Shown here one piece after another: positions 7,479 to 14,761 of a stretch of DNA of 16,804 nt. Every line of letters starts with the position of its first letter. The first letter of the stretch is position 1. The notes under the pieces are model-generated. The model was not told the origin of the DNA and searched no databases. It saw only the letters and a list, made by a program, of their open reading frames with translations. Origin of the DNA: Lachnospiraceae bacterium (GTDB lineage Bacteria; Bacillota; Clostridia; Lachnospirales; Lachnospiraceae); the NCBI GenBank assembly GCA_003489085.1, contig DNJM01000083.1:417-17220 (forward strand), written 5' to 3'. The translations under genes were made by a program, and so were the position numbers.

Positions 7479-7507
7479 TTGACAAAGAAACTTTTTTGTG
7501 TTACTCT
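7479..7507 (+). promoter_or_regulatory. Predicted promoter of the cell-wall hydrolase gene
   Basis: A perfect -35 TTGACA (7479-7484) and a weak -10 TACTCT (7502-7507) are spaced by 17 bp, with TG at 7499-7500 giving an extended -10. A second candidate lies downstream: TTGTAA (7544-7549) and a perfect TATAAT (7569-7574), but at a long 19-bp spacing. The 176-nt gap before the gene is AT-rich and otherwise empty. Confidence 0.55.
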
Positions 7508-7623
7508 ATCAAAACGAAATAAAATGTAACAGTTTCGTAATATTTGTAATAAAAAAGAATTATTCACGTATAATTTTAGTAAAGAATTTCTTTTTTATTA
7601 AAATCAGATGGAGGATATCAGAA

Positions 7624-8718
7624 ATGAAGCTGAATCATAAAAAAGCAACAATATGTCTTGTCGTTACCTTATCCGGTCTTTTGACCTCCGGATTCGCGGA
7701 GACAGCCCTGCAGGCAGTACCTACGGCGGGACAGATCTCATTGATTGGTGAGGTAAATATGCAGACGCCGCTGGAAGAGACGCTGGAGAAACTTCCGGAA
7801 ATGGCCGAATTGGCGGCAAAGACGCAGGAGTGGTATCAGAAAGCTGTTTCTGCTGTGGATGCTGAGGCGAATGTATACGAGGCCAGGACAGAAGATGCCG
7901 CGGTGGTTGGAAAGATGTATCCGAATACCATTTTTTCAGTAGAAGAAAAGGGGGAAGAATGGTCCAGAGTTTCTTCCGGAAATGTAACAGGATTTGTAAA
8001 GAATGAGAGCCTGGCATTCGGAGTGGAAGCAGTAGGGAGGGCAGAAGAGGTATGTCCGAAGCTGGCCGTGCCGAGTCATGAGGAGGCAAAGCTTTTTACC
8101 GAGCCCAAGGAGGATGCCGAGGTGGAAGCGGATATGCAGGATTCCTATGTGGTGATCAGTGAAGCAGAGGGTGCGGATGAAAAATGGATTGCCGTGCAGG
8201 ATGAGGCGCAGAATGAGCTCTACATAAAGAAAGCGCATGCAGAGCTGGTGAGAGTGTCTCAGGAGGCGAAAACAGTAGAAGAGATTGCTGAGGAAGAGGC
8301 GGCAAGGAAAGCTGCGGAGGAAGCCAGACGAAAAGAGGAAGAGAGAAAGGCAGCAGAAGAAGCAGCGAAAAATGCAGCTGCAGCATCTTCGAATGAACAG
8401 TCTTTATTAGCGGCATTGATCTACTGTGAAGCTGGTGGAGAGCCTTATGAGGGGCAGGTTGCTGTAGGGGCAGTCGTACTGAATCGTGTGCGAAGCGCAT
8501 CTTATCCGAATTCGATCCGGGAGGTCATCTACCAGAGCGGTCAGTTCGGACCGGCGATCACCGGGAAGCTGGATCGGGTGCTTGCATCCGGAAAGACAAC
8601 AGCCAGCTGCTATCAGGCAGCTGCAGATGCACTGGCAGGTGTGAATCCGATTGGCAGCGCATTATATTTTGGATGTGGAAATTACGGACAGCAAGTCGGA
8701 GGACATTGGTTCCATTAA
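7624..8718 (+). CDS. Exported SH3-domain protein with SleB/CwlJ-type cell-wall hydrolase domain
   Basis: A 364-residue exported protein likely to cleave peptidoglycan. In order: a signal peptide (basic MKLNHKK, then hydrophobic residues 9-25 and small residues); a bacterial SH3 domain at about 82-130 (NVYEARTEDAAVVGKMYPN ... WSRVSSGNVTGFVKNE); a weaker SH3-like repeat at about 150-210; an Ala/Glu/Lys/Arg helix at 217-256; and a C-terminal Hydrolase_2 domain at about 258-364. That last domain has the signatures IYCEAGGEPYEGQVAVGAVVLNRV, GQFGP, ALYFGC and GHWFH. Glu269 in YCEAGGEP is the expected catalytic acid. SleB-type enzymes act in spore germination, but SH3-bearing exported versions are also found in vegetative clostridia, so the role is open. 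GGAGG at 7610-7614 lies 9 nt before the ATG. Longer in-frame readings would start on the predicted promoter. Confidence 0.9.
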   Translation: MKLNHKKATICLVVTLSGLLTSGFAETALQAVPTAGQISLIGEVNMQTPLEETLEKLPEMAELAAKTQEWYQKAVSAVDAEANVYEARTEDAAVVGKMYPNTIFSVEEKGEEWSRVSSGNVTGFVKNESLAFGVEAVGRAEEVCPKLAVPSHEEAKLFTEPKEDAEVEADMQDSYVVISEAEGADEKWIAVQDEAQNELYIKKAHAELVRVSQEAKTVEEIAEEEAARKAAEEARRKEEERKAAEEAAKNAAAASSNEQSLLAALIYCEAGGEPYEGQVAVGAVVLNRVRSASYPNSIREVIYQSGQFGPAITGKLDRVLASGKTTASCYQAAADALAGVNPIGSALYFGCGNYGQQVGGHWFH

Positions 8719-8728
8719 TAAAAGTATG

Positions 8729-8760
8729 AGGATGATGTTGGAAAACACCATCCTTTTCTT
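8729..8760 (+). terminator. Rho-independent terminator after the hydrolase gene
   Basis: AGGATG (8729-8734) pairs with CATCCT (8749-8754). One A-C mismatch is followed by TGTT/AACA, closed by a GGAA tetraloop. The T-rich tail TTTCTT follows. It isolates the hydrolase gene from the NfeD gene. Confidence 0.82.
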
Positions 8761-8835
8761 GTAAATTGCCTGAAAATATAGTAAGATAAAGCCAGCACAT
8801 TTATAAGATATTCAAAAGAGAAACGGGGAGTGTAT

Positions 8836-9273
8836 ATGAATCCATTAATGTGGCTGATACTATTTATCATACTATTGGTGATCGAGATTCTGACACTTGG
8901 ATTGACAACGATTTGGTTTGCCGGAGGAGCTCTGGCTGCCTGTGTGGCGGCATTTTTGGGAACAGGACCTGGTGTACAGGTCATTCTGTTTCTGGTCATA
9001 TCTGTGGTACTGCTGGTACTGACGAGGCCGATTGCCATAAAGCATTTTAATTCGAATCGTGAGAAAACCAATGTAGAAAGTATGGTCGGCCGAACCGGTG
9101 TGGTGCTGGAAGAGATCGATACCGTGCGAACTACAGGACGTGTAGAGGTCGGTGGTATGGAATGGTCGGCAAAAACTGCAGAGAGCGATGGTATGCTGGC
9201 AAAGGACAGTATCGTAGAAGTCACAGGAATCGAAGGTGTCAAACTGGTTGTCAAAAAGAAGGAGGAGGCATAA
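8836..9273 (+). CDS. NfeD-like membrane protein
   Basis: A 145-residue short NfeD family member. Two or three hydrophobic segments occupy about residues 4-64: LMWLILFIILLVIEILTLGL, TIWFAGGALAACVAAFLG and VQVILFLVISVVLLVL. After them comes TRPIAIKHF, a typical junction, and a C-terminal OB-fold-like domain at about 80-140 (VGRTGVVLEEIDTVRTTGRVEVGGMEWSA ... VEVTGIEGVKLVVKK). NfeD proteins partner SPFH/stomatin proteins encoded next to them and are linked to membrane microdomain organisation. Here the SPFH gene starts 3 nt after this stop, so the two are surely cotranscribed and probably cofunction. The start is ATG 8836, with GGGGAG (8825-8830) 5 nt upstream; GTG 8830 overlaps that site and is less likely. 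Confidence 0.92.
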   Translation: MNPLMWLILFIILLVIEILTLGLTTIWFAGGALAACVAAFLGTGPGVQVILFLVISVVLLVLTRPIAIKHFNSNREKTNVESMVGRTGVVLEEIDTVRTTGRVEVGGMEWSAKTAESDGMLAKDSIVEVTGIEGVKLVVKKKEEA

Positions 9274-9276
9274 GGT

Positions 9277-10221
9277 ATGTTTGGATTAATTGGTAAAATA
9301 GTCGGGATTGCTATTGTAGTTTTTATTGTTTTGATATTGATTTCCTGTGTTAAGATTGTACAGCAGGCACAGGCGTTGGTAGTGGAACGGTTGGGAGCGT
9401 ATCAGGCTACCTGGGGAGTAGGAATTCATTTTAAAATTCCATTTCTGGAAAGAGTTGCCAGAAGAGTAGACCTGAAAGAGCAGGTTGTAGACTTTGCACC
9501 ACAGCCGGTAATTACGAAGGATAATGTTACGATGCAGATCGATACGGTTGTATTCTATCAGATTACGGACCCAAAGCTCTTCTGCTACGGCGTCGCGAAT
9601 CCGATTATGGCGATTGAGAATCTGACGGCAACCACACTTCGTAATATCATTGGTGATCTGGAATTAGATCAGACGCTGACCTCAAGGGAGACGATTAATA
9701 CCAAGATGCGTGCATCCCTGGATGTGGCAACCGATCCGTGGGGGATTAAGGTAAATCGTGTAGAGCTGAAGAATATCATTCCTCCTTCTGCGATCCGGGA
9801 TGCGATGGAAAAGCAGATGAAGGCAGAGCGTGAGCGAAGAGAAGCTATTCTGAGGGCAGAGGGAGAGAAAAAGTCCACGATTCTGGTAGCGGAAGGTCAT
9901 AAGGAATCCGCCATTCTGGACGCTGAAGCAGAGAAGCAGGCAGCGATCCTGCGTGCGGAGGCGCAGAAAGAAAAGATGATCAAGGAAGCAGAAGGTCAGG
10001 CAGAAGCGATCCTGAAAGTACAGCAGGCGAATGCAGATGGTATTCGTTTCCTGAAGGAAGCTGGTGCGGATGAGGCGGTTCTGACTATGAAGAGTCTGGA
10101 AGCCTTTGTTAAGGCAGCGGATGGAAAAGCAACGAAGATCATTATCCCGTCAGAGATACAGAGTATTGCAGGACTGGTAAAGTCTGTGGTCGAAGTAGGT
10201 ACGGATTCGAAACAGGATTAG
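9277..10221 (+). CDS. SPFH/Band 7 stomatin-like membrane protein
   Basis: A 314-residue stomatin/paraslipin-type scaffold. Residues 5-26 form one N-terminal membrane segment. The Band 7 domain spans about 27-185 with VVERLGAYQATWGVGIHFKIPFLERV, VDLKEQVVDFAPQPVITKDNV, IDTVVFYQITDPK, TTLRNIIGDLELDQTLTSRE and DPWGIKVNRVELKNIIPP, all typical of the family. Residues 190-244 are five consecutive 11-residue Ala/Glu/Lys-rich repeats predicted to form a coiled coil, followed by a C-terminal oligomerisation region. Such proteins form ring-like membrane assemblies and are thought to organise microdomains with NfeD. The start is 3 nt after the nfeD stop, and GGAGG at the end of nfeD serves as its ribosome site. 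A terminator follows, so nfeD-SPFH is a two-gene unit. Confidence 0.94.
   Translation: MFGLIGKIVGIAIVVFIVLILISCVKIVQQAQALVVERLGAYQATWGVGIHFKIPFLERVARRVDLKEQVVDFAPQPVITKDNVTMQIDTVVFYQITDPKLFCYGVANPIMAIENLTATTLRNIIGDLELDQTLTSRETINTKMRASLDVATDPWGIKVNRVELKNIIPPSAIRDAMEKQMKAERERREAILRAEGEKKSTILVAEGHKESAILDAEAEKQAAILRAEAQKEKMIKEAEGQAEAILKVQQANADGIRFLKEAGADEAVLTMKSLEAFVKAADGKATKIIIPSEIQSIAGLVKSVVEVGTDSKQD
9844..10008 (+). repeat. Five tandem 11-residue repeats in the SPFH protein
   Basis: Residues 190-244 divide exactly into AILRAEGEKKS, TILVAEGHKES, AILDAEAEKQA, AILRAEAQKEK and MIKEAEGQAEA. The common pattern is x-I-L-x-A-E-x-x-K-x-x. An 11-residue period is the hendecad pattern of a slightly right-handed coiled coil, known in stomatin-type proteins. 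Confidence 0.85.
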
Positions 10222-10232
10222 AAAAGCATATA

Positions 10233-10263
10233 GGAGAGGAAGCAGAGAATGCTCCTCTCCTTT
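10233..10263 (+). terminator. Rho-independent terminator after the SPFH gene
   Basis: GGAGAGGA (10233-10240) is perfectly complementary to TCCTCTCC (10253-10260) around a 12-nt loop, followed by TTT. The U-tract is short but the stem is strong. It separates nfeD-SPFH from the next operon. Confidence 0.75.
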
Positions 10264-10321
10264 CGATTATCAGGAATATGCATCATTGAGGACAGATTTA
10301 TATAGGGACAGGAGGAATCAA

Positions 10322-12412
10322 ATGAAACCGGTAATTGATATGGAGAAGGAATACGGTATTGTATTCGATGGAGGAGGCGCCAGAGGAGCGTACCAGATCG
10401 GTGCATGGAGAGCACTGAAGGAGGCCGGTGTGAAGATTAATGCAGTCGCGGGGACATCGGTAGGGGCTCTGAATGGTGCACTGGTCTGCATGGATAATCT
10501 GGAGCAGGCGGAGCACATCTGGAGAGAAATGACATTTTCCAGAGTGATGGATGTAGACGATGAGTGGATGGAACGGTTGTTTAATAAAGAAGTGACATTG
10601 GGTGAGGTGATAAGGGAGCTGCACAGGAAGCTGCACGACGGCGGCGTAGACATTACACCGCTTAAGAACCTGATCCATGAGGTGATCGACGAGAAGAAGA
10701 TCCGAGAATCCGGGAAGGAATTCTGTCTGCTGACATTTTCATTATCAGAATTCCGGGAGCTGGATCTGAGTGTACGGGATATTCCGGAAGGGCTTCTGGA
10801 GGATTTTCTTCTGGCCAGTGCTTATCTGATTGGATTTAAGAATGAAAAACTGCATGGCAAGACGTATGTTGACGGCGGTGTGATTAATAATGTGCCGCTG
10901 CGTTCACTGATTAAGCGGGGGTATACGGATATCATCCAGATACGGATCTATGGACCGGGGAGAGAGCCGCGGGTGAAGCTGCCGGAGGAGGCGACCATGT
11001 ATGAGATTGCGCCACGCGTCCGGCTGGGAAGCATCATTGAATTTGAAAGCAAAAGAAGCCGTCAGAATATGAAAATCGGTTATTTTGATGCGAAAAGAAT
11101 GATTTATGGATTAAAAGGGCAAATCTATTATATTGAACAAACGCATGATGAATGGTATTATAGTAAGAAACTTGCGCTTCTGTCTGATATGGAAAAAGCA
11201 GAGATTGCATTTGTGCTGAAGCTTCCGATTGGACGCAGTGATGAAGAGCTGTATATGGCGATGGCGGAGGCAAGTGCCAAGCTTCTTAAAATTCCGAAAT
11301 ACGAGGTATATACGATGGATGAATTAGTACAGAAAATAAAAGAAACTTATGCAAAGAAAGCGGATAAAGAAAATCTGCCCAGATTCGTGCATAAGCTTCT
11401 GGATGCAGAAAAGGAATCCACAGTGGATCTGACAGGACGTCATTTCCTGACGTTAAAGGATTTTACACAGGAAGAGATTCGGTATCTGCTGGATCTGGCA
11501 GCGGATCTGAAGGAAAAGAGGAAACAGGGCGTGCCGGTAGACGTTTTTCATGGAAAGAATATTGCTCTGATTTTTGAAAAGACGAGTACAAGAACACGCT
11601 GTGCATTTGAAGTGGCTGCCCGCGACCTGGGTATTGGAACGACCTATCTGGATCCGGCCGGTTCTCAGATCGGCAAAAAGGAAAGTATTGCTGACACGGC
11701 ACGGGTGCTGGGCAGAATGTTCGATGGAATCGAATACCGCGGCTTTGGTCAGGAATTGGCAGAAGAGCTGGCGAAGTATGCGGGAGTGCCTGTCTGGAAC
11801 GGTCTGACGAATGAGTTCCATCCCACACAGCTTCTGGCAGATATGCTGACAATTCGTGAGCATCTTGGAAGGTTGGAAGGCGTTCGGATGACCTATGTGG
11901 GAGATGCACGTTATAATATGGGCAATTCTATGATGGTGGCATGCAGCAAGATGGGAATGCATATCACAATCTGTGCTCCCGAAAAATACTTTCCGGACAG
12001 CGCGCTTGTTGCGGAGTGTCAGGAATACGCAAAGGCAAGTGGCGGAAGTGTAACGCTGACAGAAGATGTGATGGAAGGTACAAAGGATGCGGACGTTATT
12101 GCAACGGACGTCTGGGTATCCATGGGTGAGCCGGATGAGGTATGGGAGGAGAGAATCCGTGAATTAAGCCCGTATAAGGTGACGAAGGAAATGATGGCAA
12201 ATGCAGCGCCAGGGGCCATCTTTATGCACTGTCTGCCGGCATTTCATGATCTGAAGACGAAGATCGGAAAACAGATGGGAGAACGTTTCCGGATCACGGA
12301 GATGGAGGTAACGGATGAAGTATTCGAATCAGAGCAGTCCGTTGTATTTGATGAAGCAGAAAATAGAATGCATACGATTAAAGCTGTGATTGCCGCCACA
12401 TTAGGATATTAG
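10322..12412 (+). CDS. Patatin-like phospholipase fused to ornithine carbamoyltransferase
   Basis: One uninterrupted 696-codon frame holds two complete enzymes. Residues about 10-330 are a patatin-like acyl hydrolase: oxyanion motif DGGGARG (16-22), nucleophile elbow GTSVG with Ser46, and DGG with Asp184 completing the Ser-Asp dyad. There is no signal peptide or membrane segment. Residues 331-367 are a charged linker. Residues 368-696 are ornithine carbamoyltransferase, which makes citrulline from ornithine and carbamoyl phosphate: STRTR (422-426), HPTQ (500-503), the ornithine-binding DVWVSMGE (SMG 600-602) and HCLP (636-639) are all present, with the normal length of about 329 residues. AGGAGG (10310-10315) lies 6 nt before ATG 10322. 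An internal Shine-Dalgarno-like site and GTG at 11423 could also yield OTC alone. Anabolic versus catabolic OTC cannot be decided; no other arginine genes are in view. birA follows after 20 nt. Confidence 0.93.
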   Translation: MKPVIDMEKEYGIVFDGGGARGAYQIGAWRALKEAGVKINAVAGTSVGALNGALVCMDNLEQAEHIWREMTFSRVMDVDDEWMERLFNKEVTLGEVIRELHRKLHDGGVDITPLKNLIHEVIDEKKIRESGKEFCLLTFSLSEFRELDLSVRDIPEGLLEDFLLASAYLIGFKNEKLHGKTYVDGGVINNVPLRSLIKRGYTDIIQIRIYGPGREPRVKLPEEATMYEIAPRVRLGSIIEFESKRSRQNMKIGYFDAKRMIYGLKGQIYYIEQTHDEWYYSKKLALLSDMEKAEIAFVLKLPIGRSDEELYMAMAEASAKLLKIPKYEVYTMDELVQKIKETYAKKADKENLPRFVHKLLDAEKESTVDLTGRHFLTLKDFTQEEIRYLLDLAADLKEKRKQGVPVDVFHGKNIALIFEKTSTRTRCAFEVAARDLGIGTTYLDPAGSQIGKKESIADTARVLGRMFDGIEYRGFGQELAEELAKYAGVPVWNGLTNEFHPTQLLADMLTIREHLGRLEGVRMTYVGDARYNMGNSMMVACSKMGMHITICAPEKYFPDSALVAECQEYAKASGGSVTLTEDVMEGTKDADVIATDVWVSMGEPDEVWEERIRELSPYKVTKEMMANAAPGAIFMHCLPAFHDLKTKIGKQMGERFRITEMEVTDEVFESEQSVVFDEAENRMHTIKAVIAATLGY
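11409..11425 (+). promoter_or_regulatory. Possible internal ribosome site and GTG start for a stand-alone OTC
   Basis: Inside the fusion gene, AAAAGGAA (11409-11416) lies 6-7 nt before an in-frame GTG (11423-11425). Starting there gives a 329-residue protein beginning MDLTGRHFLTLKDF, which is where free-standing ornithine carbamoyltransferases normally begin. The purine-rich bases also encode Glu-Lys-Glu, a common string in this protein, so the match may be chance or a relic. Confidence 0.45.
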
Positions 12413-12432
12413 AGGTATACGGAAAGGGAGCG

Positions 12433-13233
12433 ATGACGGTGACAGAAGAGATCAGGCGCTGGATGAATACGGAATGGCTGGGGAAAGAACTGATATATAA
12501 GGAGAGTACGGACTCCACGAATACGAGAGTGAAGGAGCTGGCAGCGGAAAGCGCACTGCATGGCACCGTAGTGGCTGCCGGAGCGCAGACTGACGGGAAG
12601 GGGCGTCGGGGCCGCAGCTGGGTATCTCCGCCGGGAGTTAATGTATATCTGTCCGTGCTGTTCCGGCCAGAGTTTCCTCCGGCCAGAGCGCCGATGCTGA
12701 CAATGGTGACAGCGTATGCTATGGCACAGGCGATACAGGAAGCGGCAGAGCTTCCGGTACAGATCAAGTGGCCAAATGATCTGGTAATCCATGGGAAGAA
12801 GATCTGCGGCATTCTTACGGAAATGAGTGTGACAGAAGGGCGTATCCAGTATGTTGTGACCGGAATTGGTATGAATACCAATATGACAGAGTTTCCACAG
12901 GAAATTGAAGATATGGCCACTTCTCTGCGGTTGATCAGCGGCAGAGAAATAGACCGGGCCAGACTGATGGGAACCATGCTGAACTATCTGGAGAAAGCAT
13001 ATGACAGATACGAGCAGGAACAGAACCTGGAATGGCTGCAGGATACCTACAATGCTCTGTTGGTTAATTACGGGAAAGAGGTTCGGGTCCTGGATCCCGG
13101 CGGTGAATACAGCGGAGCAGCTGAAGGGATTGATGGGGAAGGCCGCCTGCTGGTACGGAAAAAAGACGGCGGGCTGATCCGGATCTCTTCAGGAGAAGTA
13201 TCCGTGCGCGGCGTGTATGGCTATGCGGAATAA
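12433..13233 (+). CDS. birA: Biotin--[acetyl-CoA-carboxylase] ligase, class I (no DNA-binding domain)
   Basis: This cytoplasmic enzyme activates biotin with ATP and attaches it to biotin-carrier proteins of carboxylases. The 266-residue protein begins directly with the catalytic domain: STDSTNTRVKEL (25-36), the biotinyl-AMP loop GKGRRGRSW (55-63), KWPNDL (112-117) and GKKICGIL with the expected catalytic Lys123. A small SH3-like C-terminal domain occupies about 220-266 (GKEVRVLDPGGEYSGAAEGIDGEGRLLVR). It lacks the N-terminal helix-turn-helix of bifunctional BirA, so it should not repress transcription itself. The start is slightly uncertain: AAAGGGAG (12423-12430) is close to ATG 12433, and GTG 12439 two codons later is better spaced. 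It follows the fusion gene by 20 nt and precedes a small acidic protein, suggesting one operon. Confidence 0.95.
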   Translation: MTVTEEIRRWMNTEWLGKELIYKESTDSTNTRVKELAAESALHGTVVAAGAQTDGKGRRGRSWVSPPGVNVYLSVLFRPEFPPARAPMLTMVTAYAMAQAIQEAAELPVQIKWPNDLVIHGKKICGILTEMSVTEGRIQYVVTGIGMNTNMTEFPQEIEDMATSLRLISGREIDRARLMGTMLNYLEKAYDRYEQEQNLEWLQDTYNALLVNYGKEVRVLDPGGEYSGAAEGIDGEGRLLVRKKDGGLIRISSGEVSVRGVYGYAE

Positions 13234-13265
13234 AGAATATATTAAGGTGAAGGAGACGTATAAAC

Positions 13266-13607
13266 ATGTATGAGGATAAGATTGTATTATGCGGAGCGAA
13301 TTCTTATGAGCAGAAATATTATCTGAATCCGGATTTCGATAATCTTCCGGACAGGATTAAGGATGAGCTGAAAATCATGTGTGTACTGTATACGGAGGAC
13401 GTCGGTGGAATACTGACACTGGTTTTTGAGGAAGACGGCGAGCTTTGCTTTGAAGTTACATCGGAGGAGTTCGATCCGCGATTCGATGAGATCGGCAGCA
13501 GACTGAAGATCCGGCAGCTGCAGAATACCAAGCAGGAGCTTCTGGAGGCGCTGCAGATCTATTATAAGGTATTCTTCCTGGGAATCGATCCGGAAGAAAT
13601 GGAGTAG
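13266..13607 (+). CDS. Uncharacterised small acidic protein (possibly DUF6145)
   Basis: I do not know a function for this 113-residue protein. It is acidic and soluble, with no signal peptide or membrane segment. The N-terminal half (MYEDKIVLCGANSYEQKYYLNPDFDNLPDRIKDELKIMCVLYTEDVGGILTLVFEEDG, about 1-58) looks like a mixed alpha/beta fold with two Cys. The C-terminal third (about 78-105) is helical and ends in FFLGIDPEEME. I recall similar small proteins in Lachnospiraceae under DUF6145, but that number is from memory. AGGAG (13251-13255) lies 10 nt before the ATG, and dusB follows after 6 nt. This tight placement between birA and dusB, which I believe is conserved in the family, suggests a housekeeping role. 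Confidence 0.85.
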   Translation: MYEDKIVLCGANSYEQKYYLNPDFDNLPDRIKDELKIMCVLYTEDVGGILTLVFEEDGELCFEVTSEEFDPRFDEIGSRLKIRQLQNTKQELLEALQIYYKVFFLGIDPEEME

Positions 13608-13613
13608 GGCAGA

Positions 13614-14588
13614 ATGCTGAGACAATTAACGATAGGAAATGTGACTCTTTCCAATACATATATTCTTGCACCAATGGCAGGCGTTACCGACCTGCCGTTC
13701 CGTTTGCTTTGCAAAGAGCAGGGCGCAGGTCTCTTATGTATGGAAATGGTCAGCGCGAAGGCTGTACAGTACAAAAATAAGAATACGCAGGCACTTTTGA
13801 AGATTGATCCGAGAGAAGTTCCGGTATCGCTGCAGCTCTTTGGCTCTGATCCGGATACGATCAGTGAGGTGGCGAAGCAGCTGGAAGAGCTGCCTTTTTC
13901 CATTCTGGATATTAATATGGGGTGTCCGGTGCCGAAGATCGTTAAGAATGGAGAAGGCTCTGCTCTGATGCTGGATCCAAAAAGGGTGGAGGCTATTATC
14001 AGCAAGACCGCGAAAGCGATCAAAAAGCCGGTTACGGTAAAGATTCGAAAAGGCTTCAATGACACAAATGTCAATGCGGTGGAAATTGCGCGGATTGCAG
14101 AAGCATCCGGAGCCGCAGCTATTGCGGTTCATGGAAGAACAAGGGAGCAATACTATGCAGGGACAGCGGACTGGGATATCATCCGTCAGGTTAAGGAGGC
14201 AGTCAGCATCCCGGTTATTGGGAACGGGGACGTGACCTCTGCGCGTAAGGCAGAAGCGCTGAGAAAAGAAACCGGCTGCGATGGGATCATGGTTGGAAGA
14301 GGCGTGCAGGGAAATCCGTGGATCTTCCGGGAGCTGGTAGAATATGAGCGGACCGGACGGACACCGGAACGGCCGTCCCTGAAGGAAGTAAAGCAAATGA
14401 TGCTCCGTCATGCCAGAATGCAGATCGAAGAAAAGGGAGATCATATGGGAATTCTGGAAATGCGGAAGCATGTGGCATGGTATACAACAGGTTTTCTGAA
14501 TGCAGCAAAGCTGCGCAATGAAATCAATCAGACAGAAAGCTTTGAGCAGCTTCAGGAGCTGCTGGAGGAACGGATGCCGGATGCGTAA
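13614..14588 (+). CDS. dusB: tRNA-dihydrouridine synthase, DusB-like
   Basis: An FMN-dependent cytoplasmic enzyme that reduces particular uridines in tRNA to dihydrouridine. The 324-residue length is typical. Motifs in order: LAPMAGVTDLPFR (18-30, FMN-binding strand of the TIM barrel), QLFGSDP, the active-site signature DINMGCPVPK with catalytic Cys104, VTVKIRKGF, AVHGRTREQYYAGTADW (with the conserved His and Arg), IPVIGNGDV and GIMVGRGVQGNPW for phosphate binding. A helical C-terminal tRNA-binding domain starts near residue 250. Ribosome-site candidates GGAG (13601-13604) and AGGG (13606-13609) overlap the end of the preceding gene, so translation is probably coupled. It is the last gene of the unit beginning at 10322; no clear terminator was seen after it. 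Confidence 0.95.
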   Translation: MLRQLTIGNVTLSNTYILAPMAGVTDLPFRLLCKEQGAGLLCMEMVSAKAVQYKNKNTQALLKIDPREVPVSLQLFGSDPDTISEVAKQLEELPFSILDINMGCPVPKIVKNGEGSALMLDPKRVEAIISKTAKAIKKPVTVKIRKGFNDTNVNAVEIARIAEASGAAAIAVHGRTREQYYAGTADWDIIRQVKEAVSIPVIGNGDVTSARKAEALRKETGCDGIMVGRGVQGNPWIFRELVEYERTGRTPERPSLKEVKQMMLRHARMQIEEKGDHMGILEMRKHVAWYTTGFLNAAKLRNEINQTESFEQLQELLEERMPDA

Positions 14589-14641
14589 AGTAGTCTTTCG
14601 AAAAATTTTAGAAGGTTTATTTGGAAGACAGTGATTGTATC

Positions 14642-14670
14642 TTGACAATAGCGTACCAATGAGTTATAAT
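14642..14670 (+). promoter_or_regulatory. Strong consensus promoter of greA-lysS
   Basis: A perfect -35 TTGACA (14642-14647) and a perfect -10 TATAAT (14665-14670) are spaced by exactly 17 bp. This is the best sigma-A-type promoter in the window. Transcription would start near 14677, giving a leader of about 137 nt before greA. Confidence 0.9.
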
Positions 14671-14689
14671 ACCAAAACTGCGGGAGTCG

Positions 14690-14761
14690 AACTATTTATA
14701 GTTGCCGTGCTTATTCGAATGAAGATTCAGGTGAATCGCATTCGGATTATCATGAATAAGC
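14690..14761 (+). promoter_or_regulatory. Structured 5' leader of greA
   Basis: A small hairpin pairs AACTA (14690-14694) with TAGTT (14699-14703). A larger nested element follows: GCTTATTC (14709-14716) with GAATAAGC (14754-14761), then GAATG (14717-14721) with CATTC (14739-14743), then GATTC (14724-14728) with GAATC (14733-14737) around an AGGT loop. No U-tract follows, so it is not an ordinary terminator, and I do not recognise it as a known riboswitch class. Confidence 0.55.

Noticed and set aside
8118..8400. Possible low-complexity or misassembled segment in the hydrolase gene (Ala/Glu-rich)
   Set aside because: The reading frame is intact on both sides and the pattern fits a charged helical linker, common in exported cell-wall proteins.
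10286..10321. Longer N-terminus for the patatin-OTC protein from TTG 10286
   Set aside because: ATG 10322 has AGGAGG 6 nt upstream; the TTG has no ribosome site, and the added residues MRTDLYRDRRNQ lie outside the conserved patatin start.
14589..14641. Terminator after dusB
   Set aside because: AAAAATTTT is weakly self-complementary, but no GC-containing stem followed by a T-tract is present, so I did not annotate one.
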